A stretch of DNA of 64,000 nt, from NCBI GenBank assembly GCA_022925895.1, contig JAKSYS010000167.1:1-64000 (forward strand). Reading direction: 5' to 3'. Within the stretch, counting starts at the first letter, position 1. Each line of letters begins with the position of its first letter. The position numbers were made by a program, and so were the translations under genes. The notes under the pieces were generated by a model, which was not told the DNA's origin, made no database searches, and saw only the letters and a program-made list of their open reading frames with translations. Of this stretch, positions 1-10,825 are shown in pieces. Origin of the DNA: Fragilaria crotonensis. Its lineage: Eukaryota > Bacillariophyta > Fragilariophyceae > Fragilariales > Fragilariaceae.

Positions 1-130
1 CAGATCATCGTGATTCATCTGTTTTGATCGGTGCATGCGATACGACTGATCTTCGGCCTCCTCTGTGGACCTCACATTCTATCCCTCCTACCCCTGAGCG
101 CGAGCGCTCGTAATTAGGGAGGATCTCACA

Positions 131-145
131 GGTTATGAGCCCAAG
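131..145 (+). promoter_or_regulatory. Primer-binding site of the first LTR element
   Basis: GGTTATGAGCCC directly follows the terminal CA of the 5' LTR. It is complementary to the anticodon stem-loop of eukaryotic initiator tRNA-Met (GGGCTCATAACC). Using an internal half-tRNA as primer is known for Drosophila copia and yeast Ty5, which supports a Copia-type assignment. Confidence 0.65.
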
Positions 146-3100
146 TACGACAAATACTCATTTTTAGCCTACAAAGGATTATCCTTAACTGCAGTGCCCC
201 TATGTTGGCTTCCAGGGAGTACTTCAATCACTCAGATGACATCTTTGTCATCAGAGCTAACATCGATGATTCTCCGTCAGTGGAGATCCCTCTCATCAAG
301 CTGTTTGACCTTGCCACTTTTACACTGGTTGAAAGCTATCAACATGTGTTGGATGATTACGTTATTGAGTTACTTGAGGACACCACATGGGTTGATGGGC
401 CATCATTCTCGCGTCTTCTATGCGCTGGATACGGCGTTTGTCGCGAGATGGAAACAGGTCGATTCCAAGCCATGAAAAGGAGGGATTTACAAAGCTTCAT
501 TCTTCAGAATCTTCGCAACTGTAATACAAATGATTGTTATTTTGAAGTGCCTCTCCTCATAAAGTTTTCGGTGTCAAATGCTGACCTGCCGCGCCACCAC
601 CGCCGTTTCAAGGAACCTCCTTGCATCACCCCAAGCTCAGCATCCAGATTTGTGCCAAATGTGTTGTCAAATGAAGAGAGTTCCATGGTTAATGATGTTC
701 CGTATGCGGTGAAGGACACCGATGGCAATAACCCACACATCACCTCCGCAACACTCACAGAATGCGTCAAGTTGCCAGGCAATGAGTACTGTTGCAAAGC
801 CCCATTGTCGGCCTCCACCGTCTGCGGTGCTCCCACAAGGTTTGGAATTGGACAGATTTCCAGTCAGCACGACTGCGAGGCTAAGAAGATGGGCAACTTA
901 AGCATTGACGACATGGTAGGTGTTCACATTGTCATTCAGGAGGGCATGAACGGCCATGTCATTGCTCATACAACGGCCAACAATACCTATGGCATGTCTA
1001 CCAATGGTAACACCAATCACCCAGAAACGCCCACCCGAGGGAGACCCCAAGCAACATTGTATCGAATTGCCCCCACCCGATAACGAGGAGCTCGAGCAGC
1101 ATCGTATTGCATCGATTCTGGTGCAATTCTTGTTGCACAGCGGGCCTTGTACAGTCGTGAGCCATCACAGCCTGTGCCTCCCAAGTATATGTTTATGACA
1201 TACCGACCCATCGATCGCGGTCGACGCCATTTGTTCCCCACTGGTGTGTGATATTGACTTTGATGATCATATCGCTCATACACTACGTTTTCAATTGTCC
1301 ACCAACGACCACAGCGGACAATTGGGGAGCATGATTGTGTATGAGATGTCTTATGTCCGTGATGCTCAGTCGCCGCGTGTTGAGACTGCGCCCAAACTGC
1401 CGGCACTGCTGCGATGATCAGTATAGACTGAATTGCCACGATGGACGTTGGAAGCATGGGCGCCACCGCTCCTTTTGTTGCATGTGACAATGGTCCAACA
1501 ATTCAATCGTTGACAGGAACACTATTGTCAACATACCAAATGCTGGGCATACGACCGACTTGGATTGGTTTGACAATGGCCTGCATTGCTGACGCATGAT
1601 TGCTGCATGTCTGCTCCAACCACAGCTTGTAAGCGAAACTTGAGGACGGTGTCCCTACCTAGATACGGTTCCTCATTCGATCGAGGGAACCCTCGTCCCT
1701 CGGTGCTCCTATTGTTAGACCCTAATCCCATTGAGCATGGCTTTCTAAATCATTTGGTAAATGCTTTGTTGCGGTGGTTGCGGGTGAACATGCATCAGCA
1801 GAACAATGATGATGCCGTGTTTATTGGTCAAGGGATTGCTGATGGCAGCTATAACCAATGTCACCGTTGGCGAGACTGTCCACATTCATGGAACTACCAT
1901 CTTCATAATCAGGTTGCTTTCATGACAAGTTCAACACACTCAACGGTGACGGGACACAGTCATAATTGTGGCACTGATGTGGCTGATTGTCAACAGCCCA
2001 ATGTTACAGGCAACCTGCTCGCTTGCCGACAAGCAGTCTCAGATTTGCCCAGATGAGAGGCATCACCCCAGATAGGTCATGAGCTCAGTCTTCACTATGC
2101 GTTCTTCGACATTTCTTCCCTTGCAACGGATTTTGCAATTCCATGTTGTTGTGGAGTTTCCATGATGGTTCCCTGCCCCGCCTGGCAAAGCTTTCTACGA
2201 ACGAACGGAAGATCCATCACTTAGCGTCCATTACCACAATATGGTGAAGCGGACTCGCTCACATCGCATAGACATGTCCGTTCTCAACAGGTATCGACCA
2301 TTCGATCGTGGCCGATTCTTCTGCTGTTCATGGCATTGATCATCTATGTCTGCCGCTCATCAAGCTCGACATGCTCTAAATTTTGCGCTCAACATCAACA
2401 AAGTACTGGTGTCTCAGCTCCGTCTCATTTTGCTCCTAATGAAATAAGTGTGTTCTTGGGCAGCAACTCATCTGATTCTGCTGTTTCGTTTTGTCTCGCG
2501 ACTCCAAATCTACGCGATACTCGCAAGTCAACGGCTGTCCGTGTAAAAGGCAATGACCGATGCACCCGGAGCGCAACACTCAATGCCGCACTCAACGCCG
2601 GCTTCAACTCGCATGGCAACGACTTTGTGGCAGGCACAACATATTTCCCGAGTATAGATCCAAGCATAGCGATGACAAAAACAACGATGACGTGAGCGAC
2701 GTAGATCTGGATGATGTTCTTGTTGTGATTGAGAACAGCAATGGTGATGCCATTGCCAGCCACGCAGCCACCGACGTTTTCTTGGTACTACTACTGTGAA
2801 CGACTCCAGCAACAAAAATGCAATGTACCGCCGCGATGAGGATTCCAAGATGACACCTGAGATGTCGCAGCACATCTTATTCACTTTTGTGGTGCGATCG
2901 CAATTTCCTGGTGTTCCTCCTGCATTTCCATGCCCAAACGGCGTGTCTATCCCTAGTCTGCTCATGAGATATCACCCGATCGATCGCGGTAGATCTCACT
3001 TGGTCATAGGGTTGGTACACACCTTGATCGCAGAAACACAAGATCTCAACTGGTGCGCACACACCTACCTGTAGCATTGGCGAGCGCACATTTTCTTCCC

Positions 3101-4233
3101 GCGGTTGCCTCAACACCGAGCCACAGTTGCAATATGTTCTGAATTGCCACCCCTCCACCAGAGTTGACAATTGGGGAGTGCAGCATATGAAGGCAACTTT
3201 ACGGATCTAGCATTTTGAGACATTCAAGATTTCGATCTTTCGTGATGCTAGACTTGCGCTTGAAGTTTATGTTCGTGCACTTTGATCGCCCAATAGCAGG
3301 ATATTCCTCGTGTCGTCTCTCGCGATTCTTACGATAAATCGACAAGGATGCGTACTCTCTCTGATGAGCGCACCATGTCACTTGCTGTGAGATCAAGACC
3401 GAGATCGCATCTGCCTCTCTGCGTCGCCCGACAACCACAACATCATGTCAGTGAATTTGTCATGCTTGGCTCCTGCAACAATCTCGTTTCGCACACGTGG
3501 CATCGCCACTATTCAGACTCGACATGCTTCACATGCCAGTGACCCTGGTGTTGCTGACCGCAGCCTTCACTCTGTTGGGATACTGGCTGCTCAATTACGA
3601 TGGCTTCTTAGCACCTGACTTCAATGGAAACTCTGCACTGCGCCTTGCCTTCCCGCCGCTTCCTCCGTTAGGCAGTCCACTTGTTATGCCTGTTATGGTG
3701 GATTCATTTTGACGTTGTCTTTGGTTATCAAGCAGTACCATCAACAACAAGCAACGCTACCGAATGCAATGCTCGTGTGTTGCGAATGACTGGTCGTTTC
3801 CCTCGTTCTGTTTTTTTGTTGTTGGCAGTCATCACCAACGACAGCAGTCAGGCAGGAGAATCCATGTTTGCGGAAATCCCTATGTCAGCGGTCTCCTTTG
3901 ATCCATCGACGATTCTGGTGTCATCCTACATTTCAGAATGACTTCGGCATGGTGGTTGTCCCGAATCTTTGATTCTTCTTGGCAATTTCAGTACAACTTC
4001 GGCATGGTTGTTCCGACTCGCTCTTCTTGACCAGATGTAATGTCTTCTTCTTGGCGGTCCTGACTTGTGAAGACCCACAAGGCCATATACTCAAGCATAT
4101 TTGAGCTCTGGCTGTCGGTGCATGCTGCCCTATATGCTTTGCCAGCAAGGAGCCTTATCTTGTGCTCTGATGATGATGCACTCCTGTTTGCTCATTGTGA
4201 TGCTCCACTACCGATGCATACAATGGGGGAGTG

Positions 4234-4726
4234 TGTCAGTGCATCAACATTGTCAGTATATCTACATCTCCGATACTGCGCTAGTGGCTACCGCACACGG
4301 TCAAGTTACTCACCGTACTACCATCCACTATCGCACGGGTATTGTCATGATGCTGATACTTCCAGCACTACTCTGCTTAGTCTAGTTTGATACCGATGTG
4401 TTTCCACACACATTGGCTCTCACAACTTCTATTATAGCCTACTATTACCTCAACTGCATTCTTGTCGGTCCATTTGATCGTAAGGGTGAAGAGGTGTTGG
4501 GCTATATAATAGACAACCACCATCCAACACATACTGTCACACTAGTGACATCACTCGGAACATTGTTGAGTCCACATTTGCTTCCTGCTGGAGATTCGAC
4601 AGATCATCGTGATTCATCTGTTTTGATCGGTGCATGCGATACGACTGATCTTCGGCCTCTGTGGACCTCACATTCTATCCCTCCTACCCCTGAGCGCGAG
4701 CGCTCGTAATTAGGGAGGATCTCACA
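4234..4726 (+). repeat. 3' LTR of the first LTR element
   Basis: It starts with TGTCAGTG after a purine tract and ends with CTCACA at 4726; about 493 bp. Its last ~130 bp (from about 4594) match bases 1-130 of the window almost exactly. The start is inferred from the purine tract and TG dinucleotide because the beginning of the 5' LTR is not in view. The host sequence resumes at 4727, 8 bp before the start codon of the next gene, in the same transcriptional orientation. Confidence 0.65.
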
Positions 4727-4734
4727 CTATCCGC

Positions 4735-5827
4735 ATGTCGTTGTTCACGCCGCAGGCCGGGTTGACCGGAGGCGTATTCATCGGTGAGTGAATTCGTGTG
4801 CATTTGTGCCTCCCATGAAGGAGGCTATCCATGTCACATAATGCATATATCGCCTGATGGAGTTTCTCCGAATTCCTCAGACCTTGCTTCAGCCACCCTT
4901 CTCTTACTCAATGGCGACATAATGGGCACAACTAGCATCTTTTCGGCCATAGTTATACAGCCTGTGAAGACTTGGAGAACTCAAAGGTGGAAGGTAATCT
5001 TCATCGCTTCCTTCATTGGTACTGCCAACCTCTATTTGCTATTGGTTGACCCATCCGCAATTGACGATCGTCACAGTGCACGCCAACTGTCAGCGGTAGG
5101 CCATATTGTCACCGGCTTCTTGATTGGATTTGGCACCAAACTTGGCAATGGCTGCACCTGCGGGCATGGAATCTGTGGACTATCAAGACTCAGTCGCCGC
5201 AGTTTGGCTGCGGTCTGCACCTTCATGGGAGTCGGTATGGCAACTGCAACGCTGTTTTCCCTTGAGGCCGTGCAATCTCGAACCATGTTCTTGTATGCTG
5301 ATTTTGCTCCGCCGAGCACTTCGAATCCGGTTGTTGCGGTAGTCGTTGGTATTTTACCCGTCAGCTTGGCGCTCTTTAGTGTCGTCACCAATCGATCGCG
5401 AAAGTCTGTGGGGGCTGCGATGTCGGGTGCTCTCTTTGCGGTGGGCCTTGCAGTGAGCAAGATGGTGCTCCCAAATGAAATCTTGGGTTTCTTGGACCTT
5501 TCCAGGATCGCTACTGGGACGTACGATCCATCTGTTATGCTTGTCATGGCATCTGGTCTCGGAGTTGGCATCCTGGGTTATATATGCAAACAAGAACATT
5601 TGGACAAGAAACCCCTATTGGCTGACGAGTATTGCATATCAGGCAACACTGCCATTGATCTTCCGCTTTTGCTCGGAGCGTCTTTGTTTGGGATTGGATG
5701 GGGTGTCAGTGGGTTGTGCCCAGGGCCAGCAATGTTTTCGGCCGCAGTAGGAGTCCCACCAATATGTTTTTCCTGGTTGCCAGCATTTTATGCAGGATCT
5801 TACCTCGGATCAATGCCTATGTCTTGA
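4735..5827 (+). CDS. YeeE/YedE-family (Sulf_transp) membrane protein, copy 1
   Basis: Two exons, 4735-4783 and 4881-5827, with a 97-bp GT-AG intron (4784-4880) splitting a Gly/Asp codon after base 1; the product is 331 residues. The N-terminus MSLFTPQAGLTGG and the LLLLNGDIMG segment are typical of the YeeE/YedE family, bacterial members of which (TsuA) import thiosulfate. The first cysteine motif reads GNGCTCGHGICGL, where copies 2 and 3 have GNGCTSGHGICGL; the second, GLCPGPAMF, is intact. The sequence is mostly hydrophobic helices, so a multi-pass transporter is expected. The C-terminus stops soon after the last helix, about 40 residues earlier than in copies 2 and 3. Its 5' flank was replaced by an LTR whose end lies 8 bp before the ATG, so expression may differ from the sister copies. 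Substrate is inferred from family only. Confidence 0.8.
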
Positions 5828-6845
5828 GTTTACCATGCAACGCTTATGCCAAGACGGAAGGATAGGGCTTTCGAGTAAGTTGTGATTTGTGGGAGTTAGT
5901 GACGTTGCTTTGTTGGTTTGCACATAACGTACTGTGCCAGTGATATTAACCCATTCCAACGTGTCCAATGTTCTGACAGGAGGCAGCTGAGTCTGGGTCT
6001 TGTCAAGTGATGGCGAGGAAAATGTGCAATTATCCTCGAGGCCCTCTTTCCTTCTCAGGTGTCACCCTGTTCGCCCGGATTTCCTCGGTCCGCACATGAC
6101 GGTGCGCCAGATTATGACGTTGCGAATCTAAAGAAGTACTCAGAGTACTTCTGGTATTTCAAAATCTCAGGGTTAAGTGACGACCCTTGGCCCTGGGCAC
6201 TACTATAGAGCATCCGCTTACCTGCTGTTAATGGAGTAATTGGAGTACTTCTTAGTTTACAATCCTCAAGTCCTGTGACAACAGACAAATGCTGGCGGAC
6301 AGCACCTCCGAAACTGAGTAGTAGTATGCATACCAGGTACATGCTATCCCCAGGACTTCGGCGTGGTACTAGTACATGTAGTCTAGTAAGTCGGAGTACT
6401 CCGGAGTCCGAAGTACACATTACACCAGCAAGATCTCCAGGAATATCTGATAGAGTGGGGTTGCAAAAAAACCTTGTACGGCTGTTTCGAATGTCGAAGG
6501 CAGTCGTCAGTTGTCACCAAGAAGTGCCGACGCGCCAGCTGGGACATATATACATATGACATGGCGTGACGTCGGGCGAACCAATGTCCTCATTGTATTG
6601 GTTGTTGGTTGACAGTAATTAACGCGCCTTCACTCAAGTACTCTACTATGGTACTCGGAGCACGTATGATATGCAGCAATAAAATGTCTGACCAATTTTT
6701 CCGGCAGGGGACGTTTTGAGAATATTCTGACCTCTAGTAGTAGTAGTAGTCTACCTTCCCATCACACAAAGCTAACTATCAAAACAAACCTTCGAATTAC
6801 TCAAAGCAGACGAAGAACAACCCGAGTTCACATTCCACCACAAAA
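5828..6845. other. Intergenic, transporter copies 1-2
   Basis: No gene seen. It contains a GTAC-rich stretch (about 6130-6420) with several AGTACTC/GAGTACT palindromes and a short TAG trinucleotide run near 6736. The last 70 bp before copy 2 resemble the region before copy 3 (a shared TCAAAGCAGA-AAGAA block and purine-rich leader), so they probably hold the common 5' UTR and core promoter. Confidence 0.5.
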
Positions 6846-8066
6846 ATGTCAACGTTCACACCAATCGCCGCATTGATTGGAGGCACGATCATTGGTAAGC
6901 CAGTGCATGCACATGTGTATGACTCCTAACAAGGAGGCAGTCCATGCACAATCAATTCGAACTTCTCTGACGGAGTTTCTCCGAACTTTTTAGGCCTCGC
7001 ATCGACAACTCTCCTCTTGCTCAATGGCGACATTATGGGCGCAAGTGGCATCATGTCGTCCATAGTAAATCATCCACGAAGAACGTGGGAAACTCAAAGT
7101 TGGAAGATTATCTTCACCGCCTCTTTCATCGGTGCGGCCAACTTGTACATCAACTTTGTGGATCCCAACGCGCTACAAGAGACCGGAAGTGGACGTAAAT
7201 TGTCCATTGTTGGCTATCTGCTCACCGGTCTCTTGATTGGTTTCGGGACCAAACTTGGCAATGGCTGCACCTCTGGCCATGGCATTTGCGGCCTTCCAAG
7301 GTTCAGTCGCAGAAGTTTAGCTGCTGTCTGCACCTTCATGGGCATGGGCATGGCGACTGCGACTCTATTTTCCAGCGAGGCCGTGCAATCTCGAACCAGT
7401 TTTTTGTTTGCTGATCCTTCTCAGCTAAACATTTCTTACACATTAGTTGCGTTAGTATTTGGGATCGCACCCGTCAGTTCGGCACTCGTTAGCATCTTTG
7501 TCATTCGATCGAAGAAGACGCTGGGGGCTGCTATATCCGGTGCTTTCTTTGCGGTGGGGCTTGCTGTGAGCAAGATGGTGGTCCCCAGTAAGGTCTTGGG
7601 TTTCTTGGATCTCTCGGGATTTTCCTCCGGAACGTATGATCCCTCCCTTGCAGTTGTTATGGCAGCAGGCCTCGTGACTAGTTTCCTGGGTTACCGATGC
7701 CGACAGCACCATTGTGTTGTCAAACCTCTCTTGGCAGATGAATACAACATACCGTGCAACGCTGTCATTGATACGCCGCTTTTGCTGGGAGCCTCAATAT
7801 TTGGGATAGGATGGGGCGTCGGTGGATTGTGCCCAGGACCAGCTTTGTTTTGGGCTTCAGTTGGTGTCCCAGGTGTTGCATTCCTATGGATGCCGACGTT
7901 TTTTGCAGGGTCCTTCCTCGGATCCGTAGCCCAAGAATATTTTAGCACTCCATGCATTGATGGCACCAAGGATCCTGGCTCCGAGGAAGTTAGCGGCGAT
8001 CGTAATCTGATCGGATCATCCTCGGGTAGTCAGGACGGATCTTCCTTGGGTGAGGCAACAGCCTAG
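6846..8066 (+). CDS. YeeE/YedE-family (Sulf_transp) membrane protein, copy 2
   Basis: Exons 6846-6894 and 6994-8066 with a 99-bp GT-AG intron at the same phase-1 position as in the sister genes; 373 residues. The start MSTFTPIAALIGG is chosen because exon 1 joins in frame to LASTTLLLLNGDIMG, restoring the usual N-terminal helix of the family. Cysteine motifs: GNGCTSGHGICGL (Cys108 and Cys115) and GLCPGPALF (Cys296). In bacterial TsuA the equivalent cysteines pass thiosulfate through the membrane. The architecture is two pseudo-repeats of hydrophobic helices. The hydrophilic C-terminal tail is rich in Ser and Gly and is probably cytosolic. It is closest to copy 3 (almost identical through the first half), so these two duplicated most recently. 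A role in uptake or organellar transport of a sulfur compound is inference from the family. Confidence 0.85.
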
Positions 8067-8289
8067 ACCATTGCCAGCATCTTCGGCTGTGCTTCTACTG
8101 TAGGAGGCAGCTCAATGTCGATGCACAGGAATGGCGAAGTTGACGTTCTTCCTTTCATCAACTCAGTATCTGTGTGTTTAAAATTTAGCTGGTAAGATTA
8201 TCTTGTTAAATTTTGTTAGCAATTAACATGGTTGGTTGACTCAATGGTATACACATATCCATGCCGTTCGAAGGTACTCGGGTGCTCTG

Positions 8290-8491
8290 GAAGTTGCTAT
8301 GGTGAGTCAGAATACGACGTTGGGCGTCGATGACCTATAGTGTGATTACATTCGTGATCCGAGTTGTGCTAGTTCATGTTGTTGTTATGATGAAGTTGCT
8401 ATGGTGAGTCAGAATACGACGTTGCCCGTCGATGACCTATTGTGTGAGTACATTCTTGATCCGAGTAGAGCTAGTTCATGTTGTTGTTATT
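8290..8491 (+). repeat. Tandem duplication, 102-bp unit, two copies
   Basis: Two head-to-tail copies (8290-8391 and 8392-8491) begin with GAAGTTGCTATGGTGAGTCA and end with GTTCATGTTGTTGTTAT. They differ at only a few positions, so the duplication is recent. It lies in the 960-bp spacer between transporter copies 2 and 3; no coding potential is seen. Confidence 0.85.
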
Positions 8492-9027
8492 GATTAATGT
8501 CGACGCTAGTACAAGTAGGCAATTTTAGTTGATGAAAGGCGCCCTGTCCTTAGGGTTACAAACTGCGTTTCTTATCATCAGCTTACGGCGGCCTATGATA
8601 CTGATCTCAAATGCAAAGGCCTATGCTCGGAGTAATGTCTCCGTTTATCGGCCATCAAGCCATGTACAACGTTCATTTAGGGTTTAGGGTACCGTAGTAT
8701 GTCCTGCGTACTCGGATTTTTACAAATCACAGGTACCAGTATGAGCGTATATCATATACATATGAATGCTATGCACATATTGCAAACAGAACCCAGTCTG
8801 ACTTCGTCGTTGCTCTTACAAGATTTTATTCCCACGTGCACGTGAGCGAGCATACCTGAACCTCGCGACTCGCGACTGGCATCACCATTAGTCCGAAGAA
8901 AGGGACAAAAAATATTCCGAATCTCGCCCAGACCTGCTATTGTGTCTATTTCTAGTAGAGCCTTCCCATAAATCAAAACAGTGTATTCAAAGCAGAAGAA
9001 GAATCCTCATTCAGGTTCCATCGCATA

Positions 9028-10258
9028 ATGTCAACGTTCACACCAATCGCCGCATTGTCAGGAGGCACGATCATTGGTAAGCCAGTGCATGCACATGTAT
9101 GTGACTCCTAACAAGGAGGCAGTCCATGCACAATCAATTCGAACTTCTCCTGACGGAGTTTCTCCGAACTTTTTAGGCCTCGCATCGACAACTCTCCTCT
9201 TGCTCAATGGTGACATTATGGGCGCAAGTGGCATCGTGTCGTCCATAGTAAATCATCCACGAAGAACGTGGGAAACTCAAAGTTGGAAGATTATCTTCAC
9301 CGCCTCTTTTATCGGTGCAGCCAACCTGTACATCAACTTTGCTGATCCCAACGCGCTACAAGAAAGCGGTAGTGGACGTAAATTGTCCATTATTGGCTAT
9401 CTGTCCACCGGTCTCTTGATTGGTTTCGGCACCAAACTTGGCAATGGTTGCACCTCTGGTCATGGCATTTGCGGCCTTCCAAGGCTCAGTCGTAGAAGTT
9501 TCGCTGCTGTCTGCACCTTCATGGGCATGGGTATGGCAACCGCGACTCTATTTTCCAGCGAGGCCGTGCAATCTCGAACCAGTTATCTATTTGCTGACAT
9601 ATCTCCACCGAACGCGCCCAACGTCCTTGTTTCCACTCTCGTCGGCGTTGTACCCATGAGTATGGCGCTGTTCAGCACCTTTGTCATTCGATCGAACAAG
9701 ACATTGGGGGCAGCAATCTCGGGTGCTTTCTTTGCGGTGGGCCTTGCTGTGAGTAAGATGGTGGTCCCCAGCAAAGTCTTGGGTTTCTTGGATCTCTCGG
9801 GATTTTCCTCCGGAAGCTATGATCCCTCCCTTGCACTTGTCATGGCAGGAGGCGTTGTGACTAGTTTCCTGGGTTACTGGTACCGACAGCAGCACTGTGT
9901 CGTCAAACCCATCTTGGCAGATGAGTACAACATACCGTGTAACACTGTCATTGATACGCCGCTTTTGCTCGGAGCTTCGATATTTGGGATAGGATGGGGC
10001 TTTGGTGGATTGTGTCCAGGACCGGCACTGTTTTGGGCGGCCGTTGGGTCCCCAGCTATTGCATTCTTATGGATGCCGACATTTTTTGCAGGGTCTTACC
10101 TCGGATCGAAAGTCCAAGACTATTTGAGTACTCCGTGCAATGCTGTTGCCTTGAATTCAGGAAGTGAGGACGTTTCCACGTCGCTCATTGGTGCTGATTC
10201 GCATGATGACGGTGACACAGTGGGCGCGAAACCAGACTACATGGCTGTCCCTAATTAA
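9028..10258 (+). CDS. YeeE/YedE-family (Sulf_transp) membrane protein, copy 3
   Basis: Exons 9028-9076 and 9177-10258 with a 100-bp GT-AG intron at the same position and with clear sequence similarity to the introns of copies 1 and 2; 376 residues. The N-terminus is MSTFTPIAALSGG. Motifs GNGCTSGHGICGL and GLCPGPALF carry the conserved cysteines. The tail after the last helix is longer and more acidic than in copy 2, ending PDYMAVPN, so the tails diverged while the membrane core was kept. Stop codons differ among the three copies (TGA, TAG, TAA). Multi-pass transport of a thiosulfate-like or other sulfur compound is the family expectation; the target membrane cannot be read from the sequence. 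Confidence 0.85.
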
Positions 10259-10825
10259 AGATGTAGTGGTCATAAATATGAGAAGATAGATTGGAATCGA
10301 GACGTTCTCTTTGTTTTTGAAGTAAAACCTATTCCTGGTACCAAGCAGAGCTAGGTTACATTCATTCACGGATCCTGGACGTTGTAATGTATCCCAAATC
10401 ATTGAGGTGTTACTCGGGGTGTCCGTGTGTGCCATGCCTTGAGCATTGGTTGACGTCATAATAATGAAATGTTTGCAACATCAAGACGCCGATTTAGTCC
10501 CGTACCTTTTGCGGTTGATCAAGGTGAATGATATCTCTTGGCAATGCTGATCCTTTGTCGACATCCTTATAAGCTATGCTCACAACCGCACGTGTATCGG
10601 AAGTCTTCAGGATCACAATTCCTAAGTGCATTTTAAGTACCTATGTCAATGTTTGCGCACAATTGATGAAAAATATGGGCATCCTGTGAATTCAATTTCT
10701 AAGATTCAGGCAACAGCAAAGACTGCTGCTTCCTTAGGAGAAGAGTTTCTTAAACTAAAATATACACCACGCAGCCTTGCCAAAACTGGATCAAATAACA
10801 AACAACAACGCGTCATTCTTTCTCA
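10259..10825. other. Intergenic, convergent gene ends
   Basis: This lies between the 3' ends of transporter copy 3 (+) and the SGNH-like gene (-), so it should hold both terminators. Nothing else is recognisable. Confidence 0.4.

Larger units (their letters stand above)
1..4726 (+). mobile_element. Copia-type LTR element with low coding capacity (LARD-like), left end outside window
   Basis: The last 130 bp of a 5' LTR open the window, and the same sequence ends the 3' LTR at 4726. The two visible LTR ends differ by essentially one 3-bp indel, so the insertion looks young. The first LTR copy ends in CA and is followed directly by a primer-binding site. A purine-rich GGGGGAGTG lies just before the second LTR. 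About 4.1 kb of internal DNA carries no recognisable protease, integrase, reverse transcriptase or RNase H; the longest open stretch (202-1083, 293 codons) resembles nothing I know. That fits a non-autonomous element of LARD type mobilised by enzymes from a related Copia element. Copia-type is inferred mainly from the primer site. The interior holds several diverged copies of one module. The element is not coding-complete. Confidence 0.7.

Noticed and set aside
1017-1490. 157-codon minus-strand open frame inside the first LTR element
   Set aside because: It lies opposite the element's own direction, has no recognisable domain, and overlaps another open frame; likely chance.
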